64,000 bases of DNA from Streptococcus chenjunshii (GCF_003086355.1 NZ_CP031733.1:248001-312000), one strand, 5' to 3'. Counted from the first letter of the stretch, positions 26,877 through 35,440 are shown. Translations and numbers: made by a program. The notes: generated from the sequence alone by a model not told the origin.

Positions 26877-26918
26877 GACACGGATGTCCTGTTCTTCTTT
26901 TTTTCTTTGCTTTATAAT
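26877..26918 (+). promoter_or_regulatory. ComR-box-like promoter
   Basis: Starting two bases after the regulator stop codon: inverted GACA-CGGA-TGTC (26877-26888) followed by CTGTTC, a T-rich tract (26893-26908) and TATAAT at 26913. Inverted GACA/TGTC arms plus T-tract plus -10 is the layout I recall for ComR-controlled comS and comX promoters. There is no -35 hexamer, as expected for an activator-dependent promoter. Confidence 0.65.
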
Positions 26919-26946
26919 AGGGACATAAAGTTTGAGAGGGAAATAA

Positions 26947-26992
26947 AGGAAATTTCCTAACACTTACACTGTAATTTTTAAAAAATTCAGTG
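26947..26992 (+). promoter_or_regulatory. Two palindromes in the leader of the peptide locus
   Basis: AGGAAATTTCCT (26947-26958) is a perfect 12-base palindrome and CACTGTAATTTTT/AAAAAATTCAGTG (26967-26992) an imperfect 26-base one, both a few dozen bases after the ComR-box-like promoter. They may be operator sites or leader structures; no factor is known. Confidence 0.4.
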
Positions 26993-27059
26993 AAACGTTA
27001 CAGCTGGGCTTAAGGCATCGCTGACAATGATCTGGTTAAAACGAATAAGGAGGAAATAC

Positions 27060-27287
27060 ATGAGTATTAAAAAACCATTTCAAAGAGGTTCAATGGCTGA
27101 AAGACTGAAGAGGTTACAACTTTCTTTTGCTGCCATCAGTTTACTAGCGACCTTATCAGTTATTCTCATGGACAGTCGGCCGCTGGTATCTTTGTTAGTA
27201 ATAGTTTTTGTTATTCTGGTAGCATTTATCAATATCATCTGGATTGAACAATTTACTAAAGAAGTTAAAAGGAAAACTGAGGTTTGA
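27060..27287 (+). CDS. Small two-helix membrane protein, candidate immunity or accessory protein
   Basis: A 75-residue protein: a basic N-terminus (MSIKKPFQRGSMAERLKRLQ), two hydrophobic helices (about 21-37 and 41-62) and a charged tail. The ATG at 27060 follows AAGGAGGAAA and is preferred over the in-frame ATG at 27027, which has no ribosome binding site. It is the first gene after the ComR-box-like promoter and precedes the two GxxxG peptide genes. Small two-helix membrane proteins next to bacteriocin-like peptides are often immunity proteins; this is inference, as no family is recognised. Confidence 0.65.
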   Translation: MSIKKPFQRGSMAERLKRLQLSFAAISLLATLSVILMDSRPLVSLLVIVFVILVAFINIIWIEQFTKEVKRKTEV

Positions 27288-27408
27288 GACTTTATTTTTG
27301 TGAAAAGGGATAAGTAGTTTATTTAAATCGCTATTGTATCATGTGTACTCAGCACTGGTTTTAGAGTAATGGGCTTATATACAGCCTCAATTAAAAGAAA
27401 GGAAAAAG

Positions 27409-27552
27409 ATGGAAACACAAAATATTGCTACTGATAAGCTCTTCTTTGAAGAGGTGGATGCAAATGAATTGAACGGTAATGCGCGTGATGCTATTACAGG
27501 ATTTGGGATTGGCTTAGGTGCTGTTGCAGCAGTAGCTACTATCACTACTTAA
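27409..27552 (+). CDS. Bacteriocin-like peptide 1 (47 residues)
   Basis: Encodes a peptide with leader part METQNIATDKLFFEEVDANELNG-type and a small, Gly/Ala-rich hydrophobic core (ITGFGIGLGAVAAVATITT). The leader block D-x-L-F-x-E-E-[VI]-D-x-N-E-L-x-G is shared with the peptide at 27778 although the cores differ, which is the classical pattern of exported precursor peptides. The core has GxGxGLG spacing like the helix-helix motif of two-peptide bacteriocins. AAGAAAGG precedes the ATG. No canonical double-glycine is present at the end of the leader; processing is therefore uncertain. Confidence 0.65.
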   Translation: METQNIATDKLFFEEVDANELNGNARDAITGFGIGLGAVAAVATITT

Positions 27553-27557
27553 ATAAT

Positions 27558-27668
27558 ATGGATAGCAATACGTAAGTACACTATGAATGGGATGTTGAAC
27601 GGATTATGGACGAGACTCCTAGCGAAAAGATGGAACTATTACAGGCAAGTCTTGATAAGAGCTCATAG
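27558..27668 (+). pseudogene. Possible remnant ORF with an internal stop
   Basis: ATG at 27558 starts MDSNT, then TAA, after which the same frame stays open for 31 codons with a protein-like sequence (VHYEWDVERIMDETPSEKME, then LLQASLDKSS) and a TAG stop. The acidic, helical composition looks like coding sequence, so it may be the end of a decayed gene between the two peptide genes. Weak evidence only. Confidence 0.25.
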
Positions 27669-27777
27669 CTTTTTAGTTCCTGACAGGGGTATGACTGACA
27701 AAATTAGAGAGTTTTGGCTTATCACCATTTCATAGCGGAATCAAAATGGTCTTTATATCTTGATAAAGGAGGAAAAT

Positions 27778-27924
27778 ATGAACATGACTGTAAGTGAAAC
27801 ACAAGATTTGCTTTTTGAGGAAATTGACACGAATGAACTTTACGGAGACGGCTATTTTATTGGAGGTGCGGCCGCAGGAGTGATTGTAGGTGCAGCTATT
27901 TGGGCAGGTGTCACGTTAACTTAA
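27778..27924 (+). CDS. Bacteriocin-like peptide 2 (48 residues)
   Basis: Second peptide of the pair. Leader part ends LLFEEIDTNELYG, aligned with EEVDANELNG of peptide 1; core DGYFIGGAAAGVIVGAAIWAGVTLT contains GGAAAG and GVIVG spaced as GxxxG motifs and would form one membrane-spanning helix. AAAGGAGG lies 6 bases before the ATG, a perfect ribosome binding site. Together with peptide 1 it suggests an unlabelled two-peptide bacteriocin or signalling pair. No transporter or protease gene lies nearby in the window. Confidence 0.7.
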   Translation: MNMTVSETQDLLFEEIDTNELYGDGYFIGGAAAGVIVGAAIWAGVTLT

Positions 27925-28430
27925 ACAAGTCTTTTGCTTTTATAAATCAGAGCTGCAAATAGACTATAACAATTAAGGGGAGAGATAAAATCTTAGTGAA
28001 ATTTATTCTTCCTCAACCATTATAATCAATAAAGCAGTAAAGAAGGGTTGGGACAATAATAGTGTTCCAGCTTTTTTTAGACATAAGGCTTGTTTTCCGC
28101 TTCCGGGCTTCTTTTGTCAGCTTGAAGAGCACTTCTGCTGAAACAAAAGTCTCAAAACACTTTTTCTGATAGACTTTCCATAGCGGACAATGACTAAACA
28201 AGACTTCTTTTATTATTTCCTTGTCTACTTGGCAACTTGACAGGGATCGTTTTTTCACTGTGAGTTATTTGCGTATTTATCTGTATCATTCCATAATAAG
28301 TGGGTATTAAGTGGATCTTCCAAAGTTTTTCGGCATTTCTGGGGTCAGCCTCTCCAGTGTTTTTTCCTTTCTGATGTGATTGATATGCTTTTAGAGCTGG
28401 CACAGTTTTTGGGCAAATTTATCCAAATCA
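27925..28430. other. Intergenic region between peptide locus and pgi
   Basis: About 500 bases. Apart from the terminator at 28049 only overlapping minus-strand open frames (28013-28258, 28194-28403) without ribosome binding sites or recognisable motifs are seen; I treat them as chance or remnants. Confidence 0.5.
28049..28078 (+). terminator. Terminator closing the peptide locus
   Basis: TGGGACA and TGTTCCA pair across a 7-base loop and are followed by C and seven T residues. Confidence 0.75.
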
Positions 28431-28459
28431 TTGAAAAAAAGCCTATAAAGGGGTATGAT
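28431..28459 (+). promoter_or_regulatory. pgi promoter
   Basis: TTGAAA, 17-base spacer, TATGAT, 37 bases ahead of the pgi start. Confidence 0.75.
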
Positions 28460-28495
28460 AATAGAGAGACTGAAACGCAAAAAAGGAGGATTCAG

Positions 28496-29839
28496 ATGAC
28501 CCATATTAAATTTGATTATTCAAAAGTGATGGACCGTTTTGTTGCAGCGCATGAGCTGGATTATATGCAGGTGCAGGTTTCTGCGGCTGACGCGGCCTTG
28601 CGTCAGGGAACCGGCCCCGGTGCGGAGATGACCGGCTGGCTTAACCTGCCGGAAGATTATGACAAAGAAGAATTTGCCCGTATTCAAAAAGCAGCGGCTA
28701 AAATTCAGGCCGACAGTCAGGTTTTGATTGTTATCGGTATCGGCGGTTCTTATTTAGGGGCGCGTGCCGCAATTGATTTTTTAAACAGCTCTTTTGTGAA
28801 TTTACAGACTGATCATAAAGCACCTAAAATTCTTTATGCCGGCAACTCAATTTCTGCTAATTATTTGGCTGACCTTGTTGACTATGTAGCGGATAAAGAT
28901 TTTTCCGTTAATGTCATTTCAAAATCAGGGACTACGACAGAGCCGGCTATCGCCTTTCGGGTATTTAAAGAGCTTTTGGTTAAAAAATACGGCCAAGAAG
29001 AGGCCAATAAGCGGATTTATGCGACAACTGACCGGCAAAAGGGAGCGGTCAAGGTTGAAGCAGATGCTAACGGCTGGGAAACCTTTGTTGTGCCGGATAA
29101 TGTCGGCGGCCGTTTTACTGTACTGACAGCCGTTGGTCTTTTGCCGATTGCAGCTTCTGGAGCTGATATCAGCCAGCTGATGGCAGGAGCAGCGGCAGCC
29201 CGCAAAGATTACAGTTCTGATAAATTAACTGAAAATGAAGCTTATCAGTATGCTGCTGTCCGCAATATCCTTTACCGCAAAGGGTATATTACGGAAGTTT
29301 TAGCCAACTATGAGCCATCACTGCAGTACTTCAGCGAATGGTGGAAACAGCTGGCCGGAGAGTCTGAAGGGAAAGATCAGAAAGGGATTTACCCGACTTC
29401 TGCTAATTTCTCCACAGATTTGCACTCACTTGGTCAGTTTATTCAGGAAGGCTATCGCAACTTATTTGAAACGGTTATCCGTGTCGACAAGCCGCGGAAG
29501 AACATCACTATTCCTGCGGAGGCAGCAGATCTTGATGGTCTCGGCTATCTACAGGGTAAGGATGTTGATTTTGTTAATAAAAAAGCAACGGACGGTGTGC
29601 TTCTGGCTCATACAGACGGCGGTGTACCTAACACTTTCCTGACTCTGCCGGAACAGGACGAATTTACTCTGGGCTATACAATCTATTTCTTTGAATTAGC
29701 TATCGCTCTTTCCGGCTATCTCAATGGGGTTAATCCTTTTGACCAGCCAGGTGTTGAAGCTTATAAGAAAAATATGTTTGCTCTGCTTGGCAAACCAGGC
29801 TTTGAAGACTTAGCAGCAGACTTGAACTCACGTCTGTAA
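28496..29839 (+). CDS. pgi: Glucose-6-phosphate isomerase
   Basis: Interconverts glucose-6-phosphate and fructose-6-phosphate. The 447-residue protein has the SIS fold: [17 protein letters not shown] and [16 protein letters not shown] bind the substrate, and [14 protein letters not shown] and the [11 protein letters not shown] region complete the family signatures. Length matches Gram-positive Pgi. The open frame runs back to 28376, but the start at 28496 follows AAAAAGGAGG and the promoter lies at 28431. It channels fructose-6-phosphate from the sorbitol operon next door and glucose-6-phosphate from trehalose. Confidence 0.98.
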   Translation: MTHIKFDYSKVMDRFVAAHELDYMQVQVSAADAALRQGTGPGAEMTGWLNLPEDYDKEEFARIQKAAAKIQADSQVLIVIGIGGSYLGARAAIDFLNSSFVNLQTDHKAPKILYAGNSISANYLADLVDYVADKDFSVNVISKSGTTTEPAIAFRVFKELLVKKYGQEEANKRIYATTDRQKGAVKVEADANGWETFVVPDNVGGRFTVLTAVGLLPIAASGADISQLMAGAAAARKDYSSDKLTENEAYQYAAVRNILYRKGYITEVLANYEPSLQYFSEWWKQLAGESEGKDQKGIYPTSANFSTDLHSLGQFIQEGYRNLFETVIRVDKPRKNITIPAEAADLDGLGYLQGKDVDFVNKKATDGVLLAHTDGGVPNTFLTLPEQDEFTLGYTIYFFELAIALSGYLNGVNPFDQPGVEAYKKNMFALLGKPGFEDLAADLNSRL

Positions 29840-29857
29840 TTGAGCTTCTGTCTATAA

Positions 29858-29897
29858 GGAATCCGAACTTCAATGCTGAAGTTCGGATTTTTCTTTG
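29858..29897 (+). terminator. Terminator after pgi
   Basis: ATCCGAACTTCA and TGAAGTTCGGAT around ATGC, followed by TTTTTC. Confidence 0.9.
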
Positions 29898-29939
29898 AAT
29901 TAATACACCTTTTTTTGCTGCTAAAGAAAAAATGCTGTC

Positions 29940-29968
29940 TTAATTATTTTGTGTAAGCGTTTTATAAT
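29940..29968 (+). promoter_or_regulatory. Putative sorbitol operon promoter with cre-like core
   Basis: TTAATT (weak -35), 17-base spacer, TATAAT. The spacer holds GTGTAAGCGTTTTA, which has the AARCG core of a cre site but deviates at the ends. The leader to srlD would be about 265 bases and includes a copy of the dispersed repeat. Confidence 0.5.
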
Positions 29969-30083
29969 AAAGCCATAAACAAAAATAAACTAAGTAAGAT
30001 CAAAGAGCTGTGCAGCACCACATAGCGGCCCGAACTCAGAAATGGGGGGAGGGGAGATTTGTCTCGTTAACTGGCTTACCGCC

Positions 30084-30226
30084 AGCTGTAGACGGTCTAA
30101 AGGCTTTGTCGTTTTGACAGCCGAGCGTACCTTTCTAGCCGTCTTGGCAGAGGTGCATCTGCGAAATCAAAGATTTTGGGCTTACCGTCACTTTTGCTTT
30201 GTTCTTTTCACGGCTTTTGTATCTTA
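30084..30226 (+). repeat. Dispersed leader repeat, divergent copy before srlD
   Basis: AGCTGTAGACGGTCTAAAGGCTTTG to GGCTTTTGTATCTTA in outline: same order of blocks as the copies at 35545, 38665, 39161 and 45431, with more substitutions. The block TCTTGGCAGAGGTGC is identical to the other copies. It ends 16 bases before the srlD start codon. Confidence 0.75.
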
Positions 30227-30241
30227 GTAAAGGAGTTTGAT

Positions 30242-31042
30242 ATGACAGATTGGTTAAATATTGCAGGCAAAACAGTGATTGTAACGGGTGCTTCTTCTGG
30301 AATCGGCCGGGCAATTGTAGAAGAACTGCTGGCTTTGGATGTTCATGTGGCGAACTTTGATATTGCGGATAACGATCTGAAGCATGATAATTTGCTTTTC
30401 GTCAAAGTTGATGTCACATCACGGGCAGAAGTGGAAGCAGGCGTTGCTTTGGTAGTTGAACATTTTGGAACGGTTGATGCCGTGGTTAATAATGCCGGAA
30501 TCAATGTTCCCCGCCTGCTGGTTGACCCTAAAGACCCGCATGGCAAGTATGAGCTGGATGATACTGTTTTTGAAAAAATAACCATGATTAATCAAAAGGG
30601 ACTGTATTTGGTCAGTCAGGCTGTCGGCAGAATCTTAGTTGACAAGAAAAAAGGCGTTATTATCAATATGGCTTCCGAAGCCGGTCTGGAAGGCTCTGAA
30701 GGCCAAAGTGCTTATGCAGCTACTAAGGCAGCGGTATACAGCTACACACGGTCGTGGGCTAAGGAATTAGGCAAGTATGGAGTGCGCGTTGTCGGTATTG
30801 CACCGGGAATTATGGAAGCAACTGGTTTGAGAACGCTTGCTTATGAGGAAGCCCTAGGATATACTAGAGGCAAAACAGTTGATGAAATTCGTGCTGGTTA
30901 CGCATCTACCAGCACAACACCGCTTGGCCGCAGCGGAAAATTAAGTGAAGTAGCCGATCTTGTCGCTTATTATATTTCAGACCGATCAAGTTATATTACA
31001 GGCATTACTACCAATGTGGCCGGAGGGAAGACCCGCGGCTAA
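30242..31042 (+). CDS. srlD: Sorbitol-6-phosphate 2-dehydrogenase
   Basis: Oxidises sorbitol-6-phosphate to fructose-6-phosphate with NAD. The 266-residue short-chain dehydrogenase has the TGASSGIG nucleotide loop, the NNAG motif, and the catalytic Ser (MASEAG), Tyr and Lys (SAYAATKAA). The start at 30242 follows AAAGGAG; the longer frame from 30176 runs through the repeat element and is discarded. First gene of srlD-srlR-srlM-srlA-srlE-srlB, the S. mutans order as I recall it. Confidence 0.95.
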   Translation: MTDWLNIAGKTVIVTGASSGIGRAIVEELLALDVHVANFDIADNDLKHDNLLFVKVDVTSRAEVEAGVALVVEHFGTVDAVVNNAGINVPRLLVDPKDPHGKYELDDTVFEKITMINQKGLYLVSQAVGRILVDKKKGVIINMASEAGLEGSEGQSAYAATKAAVYSYTRSWAKELGKYGVRVVGIAPGIMEATGLRTLAYEEALGYTRGKTVDEIRAGYASTSTTPLGRSGKLSEVADLVAYYISDRSSYITGITTNVAGGKTRG

Positions 31043-31048
31043 TTGTAA

Positions 31049-32920
31049 ATGCTAAAGGAGATAGAAGTGGCATTAGTTAATCGTTGGTATCAAATTTTAA
31101 ATGCATTGATAGCACAGCCTCAGCTTTCGATTGACGAGATGCTCGAATTGCTGGCTGTCAGCGAGAAAACCTTGCAGACGAGTATCAGCCAGCTTAATGA
31201 GCTTTTGGATGAGGATGTGCAGATCAGGCAGGAAGGAAATCAGCTTTATATAGATGTTTTTGATTATGCCAGACTGGAGGAAATTCTGTCGGGCAGTTTA
31301 CGCAAAGAAAGTGATTTTAATTCGTCAGGAAAACGGGTTTCTTATATCATTAAGAGGCTGCTGCAGAGTTCAGAACCCTTGCTGATTGATGATTTAGCAG
31401 AAGAGATTGCAGTCAGCCGTACGACAATCAATAAAGATTTAAAACAAGTTAAGCATCTGGCTTCGGACTATCAGATTTCGGTCAAAGGAAAACCCAACCG
31501 GGGCATAGAGATTAACGGTGATGAACTGTCTCTACGTCTCTTTTACTGCCAAAATGTCTATGCTTATTTCGATACAGCCGCTCTGCAGCAGGAAACTCAG
31601 ACCTTTCTGCAGGAGCTCAGCCGGGACTACCATTTGCCCAGAAAAATGCAGGATTTACTCAGTAAAGTGGTGGCTATTACTGTTGCACGCATTAAGCGCC
31701 AAAAGCAGATAGACCATGCTATTGCTTATTACTGCAATGGGCTGAAGAATGCCGAAATTATTGAAAAATTGGTTTATCATCTTGAAGTGGTTTATCACAT
31801 TACATTAAGTCAGTTTGAACAGGATTTTCTGAGTTTTCCGCTTAATACCCAGTTTATTGCAGGACTTTCGTATGAAAATACTGATCATCCGATGCTGGAG
31901 CCATTTTATCGGACTGTCATCAGGAAAGTTCGAACAGCCTTGAATGTAGATTTTGATGAAGAAAAACTCTTTCATGATATGTATGGGCACTTGACATTTT
32001 TGATTAATCGTTTGATTTTTCATGTCCAAATCACGGATATCTTTCATGGTGAGGTTAAGAACAAATATCCGCTGGCTTTTGAAATGGCAAGAGCTGCCGG
32101 TGATGAGCTCAGGCATTATTTCGGCTATCCGCTTGCAGCGGCTGAAATCAGTTACTTAGCCCTTTACTTTGAAATGGCAGTGCGGGAACATGAGGATGAG
32201 CAGCTGAACCGCAGACGCCGGATAGCAGTTGTCTGCACAACTGGCCGAGGGACTGCAGCAATGATTCATCGTCAGCTGACACGCGTTTTAGGCAGCGACA
32301 TCGATATTGTACAGTATTCAGAGGAAACCTTTAATCCGCAGGCAGATGATGATTATTTTGCTGTCTTTACAACTATTCCGCTTAAATATCCGCAGCTTCA
32401 GTCTCCGATTATCCATATTACCAATCTTTTTGATGATCAGTGGCTGCAGGCAGAGTGGCAGAAAGTGAATGTTTTTCATCAAAAAAACCTTGAAAGCGTA
32501 ACCTTAAAATTTATCCGCTTATCTGAAGGATCGTCTTATCAAGACTATCTTAGACAAATGACTGCAGTGCTTGCTGATCAGGATCTGGTGGATTCAGATT
32601 TTGGCTGGCGGGTGCTTGAGAGAGAGATCAAACAGCCGACCGTATTTGGCGGCGGAATCGCTTTTCCGCATACTGTCAATCGACTTAAACAGAAGAAGAC
32701 TATCATGATGCTGGGGCTTGTTGAAGCGGGTGATGAACCGGAATTTATTTTTCTGGTAGCGATCCCTGAGTCTGTTGAAAGTGAGATGGAAACGGAATTG
32801 CTGACCCTGTATGATGATATTTTTCGAACAGCCAATGACGAGCAGCTAAAAAATGCCCTGCGCCAAGTGCAGACAGAAGCAGATTTGCTCGCTTTATCAA
32901 AAAACAAAGGAGTGTTTTAA
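31049..32920 (+). CDS. srlR: Sorbitol operon regulator, PRD- and PTS-domain containing (BglG/MtlR-like)
   Basis: A 623-residue activator: two HTH segments at the N-terminus (about 15-45 and 85-125, the latter LAEEIAVSRTTINKDLKQVK), two PTS regulation domains (about 190-395), an EIIB-like part (VVCTTGRGTAAMIHRQL) and a C-terminal EIIA-like domain with His in GGIAFPHTVNRL. Phosphorylation by PTS proteins at these His/Cys sites links expression to sorbitol uptake. It starts 6 bases after srlD stops (AAAGGAG overlaps the gap) and overlaps srlM by one base. Confidence 0.93.
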   Translation: MLKEIEVALVNRWYQILNALIAQPQLSIDEMLELLAVSEKTLQTSISQLNELLDEDVQIRQEGNQLYIDVFDYARLEEILSGSLRKESDFNSSGKRVSYIIKRLLQSSEPLLIDDLAEEIAVSRTTINKDLKQVKHLASDYQISVKGKPNRGIEINGDELSLRLFYCQNVYAYFDTAALQQETQTFLQELSRDYHLPRKMQDLLSKVVAITVARIKRQKQIDHAIAYYCNGLKNAEIIEKLVYHLEVVYHITLSQFEQDFLSFPLNTQFIAGLSYENTDHPMLEPFYRTVIRKVRTALNVDFDEEKLFHDMYGHLTFLINRLIFHVQITDIFHGEVKNKYPLAFEMARAAGDELRHYFGYPLAAAEISYLALYFEMAVREHEDEQLNRRRRIAVVCTTGRGTAAMIHRQLTRVLGSDIDIVQYSEETFNPQADDDYFAVFTTIPLKYPQLQSPIIHITNLFDDQWLQAEWQKVNVFHQKNLESVTLKFIRLSEGSSYQDYLRQMTAVLADQDLVDSDFGWRVLEREIKQPTVFGGGIAFPHTVNRLKQKKTIMMLGLVEAGDEPEFIFLVAIPESVESEMETELLTLYDDIFRTANDEQLKNALRQVQTEADLLALSKNKGVF

Positions 32921-33411
32921 TGAATCCAGCAATAACTCTAGGGCTATTGGTTACAACAGCTTACATCATCCAGATTTTTCTGGGCTTGAGGCAGATTAAA
33001 CATTTTAATCAGGTTTATACGGCTATGCGGCGTCAAGGGCGTGTTGCTATCGGCCGCCGTGCCGGGAAAATAAAATCAGGGACGATTGTTCTTTTCGCTA
33101 TTGATAAAGCAGGTAAGGTTCTGGATGCCAAAAGGATGCAGGGAGTAACCATTGGAGCCCGTTTTAAGACAATGCCAGCTTATATTGGCCAGGATATTCA
33201 TTATTTTGACCGCTATAATCCGCTTGTCCGTAAGGAAAATAAACTGCTGCAGACGGCTATTGAAGATGCACGGGAGGTTTTCCTGCGAACAGAAGCCGGC
33301 AGTTATGAAGAAAGCCCTCAGCCGGCCCCGTTGACTGGTTTGGCTGCGCAGATTAAACTGCTGCCAGCACAGTTGAAATTACAGCTAAAATCTAAAAAAC
33401 GTTCGGGTTAA
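32920..33411 (+). CDS. srlM: Sorbitol operon activator protein (GutM family)
   Basis: A 163-residue protein with an N-terminal membrane helix and the GutM domain (KSGTIVLFAIDKAGKVLDAKRMQGVTIGARFK). The C-terminal 40 residues are a Pro- and Lys-containing extension absent from the paralogue at 20127. Overlaps srlR by one base (TAATG), so the two regulators are made together. GutM is required for full glucitol operon induction in enteric bacteria; mechanism unclear. Confidence 0.9.
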   Translation: MNPAITLGLLVTTAYIIQIFLGLRQIKHFNQVYTAMRRQGRVAIGRRAGKIKSGTIVLFAIDKAGKVLDAKRMQGVTIGARFKTMPAYIGQDIHYFDRYNPLVRKENKLLQTAIEDAREVFLRTEAGSYEESPQPAPLTGLAAQIKLLPAQLKLQLKSKKRSG

Positions 33412-33435
33412 GGTCCCGAAGCAAAGGAGTATACA

Positions 33436-33981
33436 ATGAACTATATCACAAAATTCGCAGAAGCTTTTATGAATCTCTTCACTCTGGGAGGAGAAAATTT
33501 CATCGGCTGGATGACCAGTATTGTACCGGTGGTTCTCATGCTGCTTGTTGCTATGAATGCGATTATTGCCTTGATCGGTGAAGAGAGGATGAATAGACTG
33601 GGGGAACTGTCGGCTAAAAATCCGCTGACCCGCTACATGATTTTGCCTTTTATTTCAGCTTTTATGCTGGGCAATCCGATGGCTATGAGTATGGGGCGTT
33701 TCCTGCCGGAATATTATAAACCGAGCTTTATTGCAGCCCAGATGCAGTTTTGTCACACTTCAAACGGAGTCTTTCCGCACATCAATCCCGGAGAATTGTT
33801 TGTCTGGATGGGAATTGCTTCAGGCATCAAAACGCTGGGGCTCAACGAAATGGAACTGGCTATTCGTTACCTTCTGGTCGGCCTGATTATGAACTTTGTC
33901 GGCGGCTGGGTCACAGACTTTACGACTGCTTTTGTCGCCAGACAGCAGGGTGTGACTTTAAGTAAATCAGTTGAATTATAA
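33436..33981 (+). CDS. srlA: PTS sorbitol EIIC component
   Basis: A 181-residue membrane subunit of the sorbitol transporter with four helices. Shares GGENFIGWMTSIVPVVLMLLVAMNAIIALIG-type and NPMAMSMGRFLPEYYKPSF features with the paralogue at 21980; HINPGELFVWMGIASGI is also conserved. AAAGGAG lies 8 bases before the ATG. Third structural part of the srl operon. Confidence 0.95.
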   Translation: MNYITKFAEAFMNLFTLGGENFIGWMTSIVPVVLMLLVAMNAIIALIGEERMNRLGELSAKNPLTRYMILPFISAFMLGNPMAMSMGRFLPEYYKPSFIAAQMQFCHTSNGVFPHINPGELFVWMGIASGIKTLGLNEMELAIRYLLVGLIMNFVGGWVTDFTTAFVARQQGVTLSKSVEL

Positions 33982-34008
33982 AAAACAGCATGAAAGAGAG
34001 TAAGAGAC

Positions 34009-35025
34009 ATGGCATATAAAAGTATAAAAGTTGTCAAAGGCAACGGCGGTTTTGGCGGCCCCTTAATCATTACACCGACAGAAGAAAAGCATAAGTTTAT
34101 CTATGTGACAGGCGGCGGTGAAAAGCCTGATATTGTAGATAAGATTGCTGAACTGACTGGCATGGAGGCTGTTAACGGGTTTAAAACCTCCATTCCGGAT
34201 GAAGAGATTGCCTTAGCGATCATTGACTGCGGCGGGACTTTGCGCTGCGGTATCTATCCAAAGAAAAAAATCCCGACAATCAATATTGTGCCGACCGGTA
34301 AAAGCGGGCCTTTAGCACAATATATTACAGAAGATATCTATGTTTCTGCAGTCGATTTGGATCAAATCACTCTAGCCGATACTGATGAAGCGGCTCCTGT
34401 TTCTTCGGCTCCGGAGATAACTGAAACTGAAACGGGAACTCAAACAGCAGAAACCGGTTTTGATACCAGCAAAAAGATTACAGAACAAAGAGCAGAGTCC
34501 AGCTTTATTGCCCGCATCGGCATGGGCGCCGGTAAAGTTGTTGCAACCTTCAATCAAGCAGCGCGTGAAGCGATTCAGACCATGCTGAACACCATCTTGC
34601 CTTTCATGGCTTTTGTTTCGCTGATTATTGGGGTTATTAATGGTTCGGGTGTCGGCGACTGGATTGCCAATCTTCTGGCCCCTCTTGCCGGTAATATTTG
34701 GGGCTTGATTTTGGTTGGCTTCGTTTGCTCTCTGCCATTCTTGTCTCCTTTGTTAGGACCAGGGGCAGTCATTTCACAAATTGTCGGAACTTTAATCGGT
34801 GTGGAAATCGGTAAGGGCAATATCCCACCGCAAATGGCTCTGCCAGCTCTGTTTGCTATCAACACACAAAATGGCTGTGATTTCATTCCGGTTGGTCTTG
34901 GTTTGACTGAAGCAAAATCCGAAACGGTCGAAGTCGGAGTACCGTCAGTGCTTTACTCCCGCTTCCTGAACGGTGTGCCTCGTGTTATTGTCGCTTGGAT
35001 TGCCAGTATCGGGCTTTACCAGTAA
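34009..35025 (+). CDS. srlE: PTS sorbitol EIIB/C component
   Basis: A 338-residue subunit: EIIB domain with phosphocysteine in [15 protein letters not shown], a Thr/Glu-rich linker (about 120-160), and the membrane part with [15 protein letters not shown] and [29 protein letters not shown]. Start supported by AAAGAGAG. Partner of srlA and srlB; accepts phosphate from EIIA and passes it to sorbitol during import. Confidence 0.95.
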   Translation: MAYKSIKVVKGNGGFGGPLIITPTEEKHKFIYVTGGGEKPDIVDKIAELTGMEAVNGFKTSIPDEEIALAIIDCGGTLRCGIYPKKKIPTINIVPTGKSGPLAQYITEDIYVSAVDLDQITLADTDEAAPVSSAPEITETETGTQTAETGFDTSKKITEQRAESSFIARIGMGAGKVVATFNQAAREAIQTMLNTILPFMAFVSLIIGVINGSGVGDWIANLLAPLAGNIWGLILVGFVCSLPFLSPLLGPGAVISQIVGTLIGVEIGKGNIPPQMALPALFAINTQNGCDFIPVGLGLTEAKSETVEVGVPSVLYSRFLNGVPRVIVAWIASIGLYQ

Positions 35026-35057
35026 AAATGTTTAATAGTTAAAGAAAGGTTAGAAAA

Positions 35058-35426
35058 ATGACAAAAATTTTTGAAGCGACTGTACTTGCAGTCGGTCCTG
35101 AAGCTCCAGGAATGATTACTGACGCCAATATGCTGATTCTTTTTGGTGAAGAAGCACCGGATGATCTGGCGGAATACTGTTATAAAATTGATAACAAAAA
35201 CGTAACCGGCCCTATTCAAGTTGGAGGCCGGCTGGTTGTTGACGGGGTCAACTGCGCTATTACAGCTGTCGGAAACGTTGTTGAAAAAAACTTACAAGGA
35301 CTCGGTCATATTACCGTTTCACTGGACGGATCTGAGCAGGGAAGCCTGCCCGGAACCCTGCATGTCGCACCGCAAACAGAAATAAAACTCAAGGAAGGCT
35401 CTGTTATTCAGCTGTTTGATAGCTGA
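35058..35426 (+). CDS. srlB: PTS sorbitol EIIA component
   Basis: A 122-residue phosphocarrier of the glucitol family, with LILFGEEAPDDLAEYCYKIDNKN and GLGHITVSLDGSEQGSLPGTLHVAP. AGAAAGG precedes the ATG. Last PTS gene of the srl operon; a repeat element and the transaldolase-like gene follow. Confidence 0.94.
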   Translation: MTKIFEATVLAVGPEAPGMITDANMLILFGEEAPDDLAEYCYKIDNKNVTGPIQVGGRLVVDGVNCAITAVGNVVEKNLQGLGHITVSLDGSEQGSLPGTLHVAPQTEIKLKEGSVIQLFDS

Positions 35427-35440
35427 GGCAGCTAAACACA

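Noticed and set aside
26990..27013. GTG-started heptapeptide VKRYSWA after the ComR-box-like promoter as a possible comS
   Set aside because: No ribosome binding site, too short for a precursor, and no WW motif; not reported as a gene.
27583..27735. 50-codon ORF between the two peptide genes in a different frame
   Set aside because: No ribosome binding site and basic, repeat-free noncoding-like composition; the remnant frame at 27558 is more protein-like.
28013..28403. Overlapping minus-strand ORFs of 81 and 69 codons between the peptide locus and pgi
   Set aside because: No ribosome binding sites, no recognisable motifs, composition of translated noncoding DNA.
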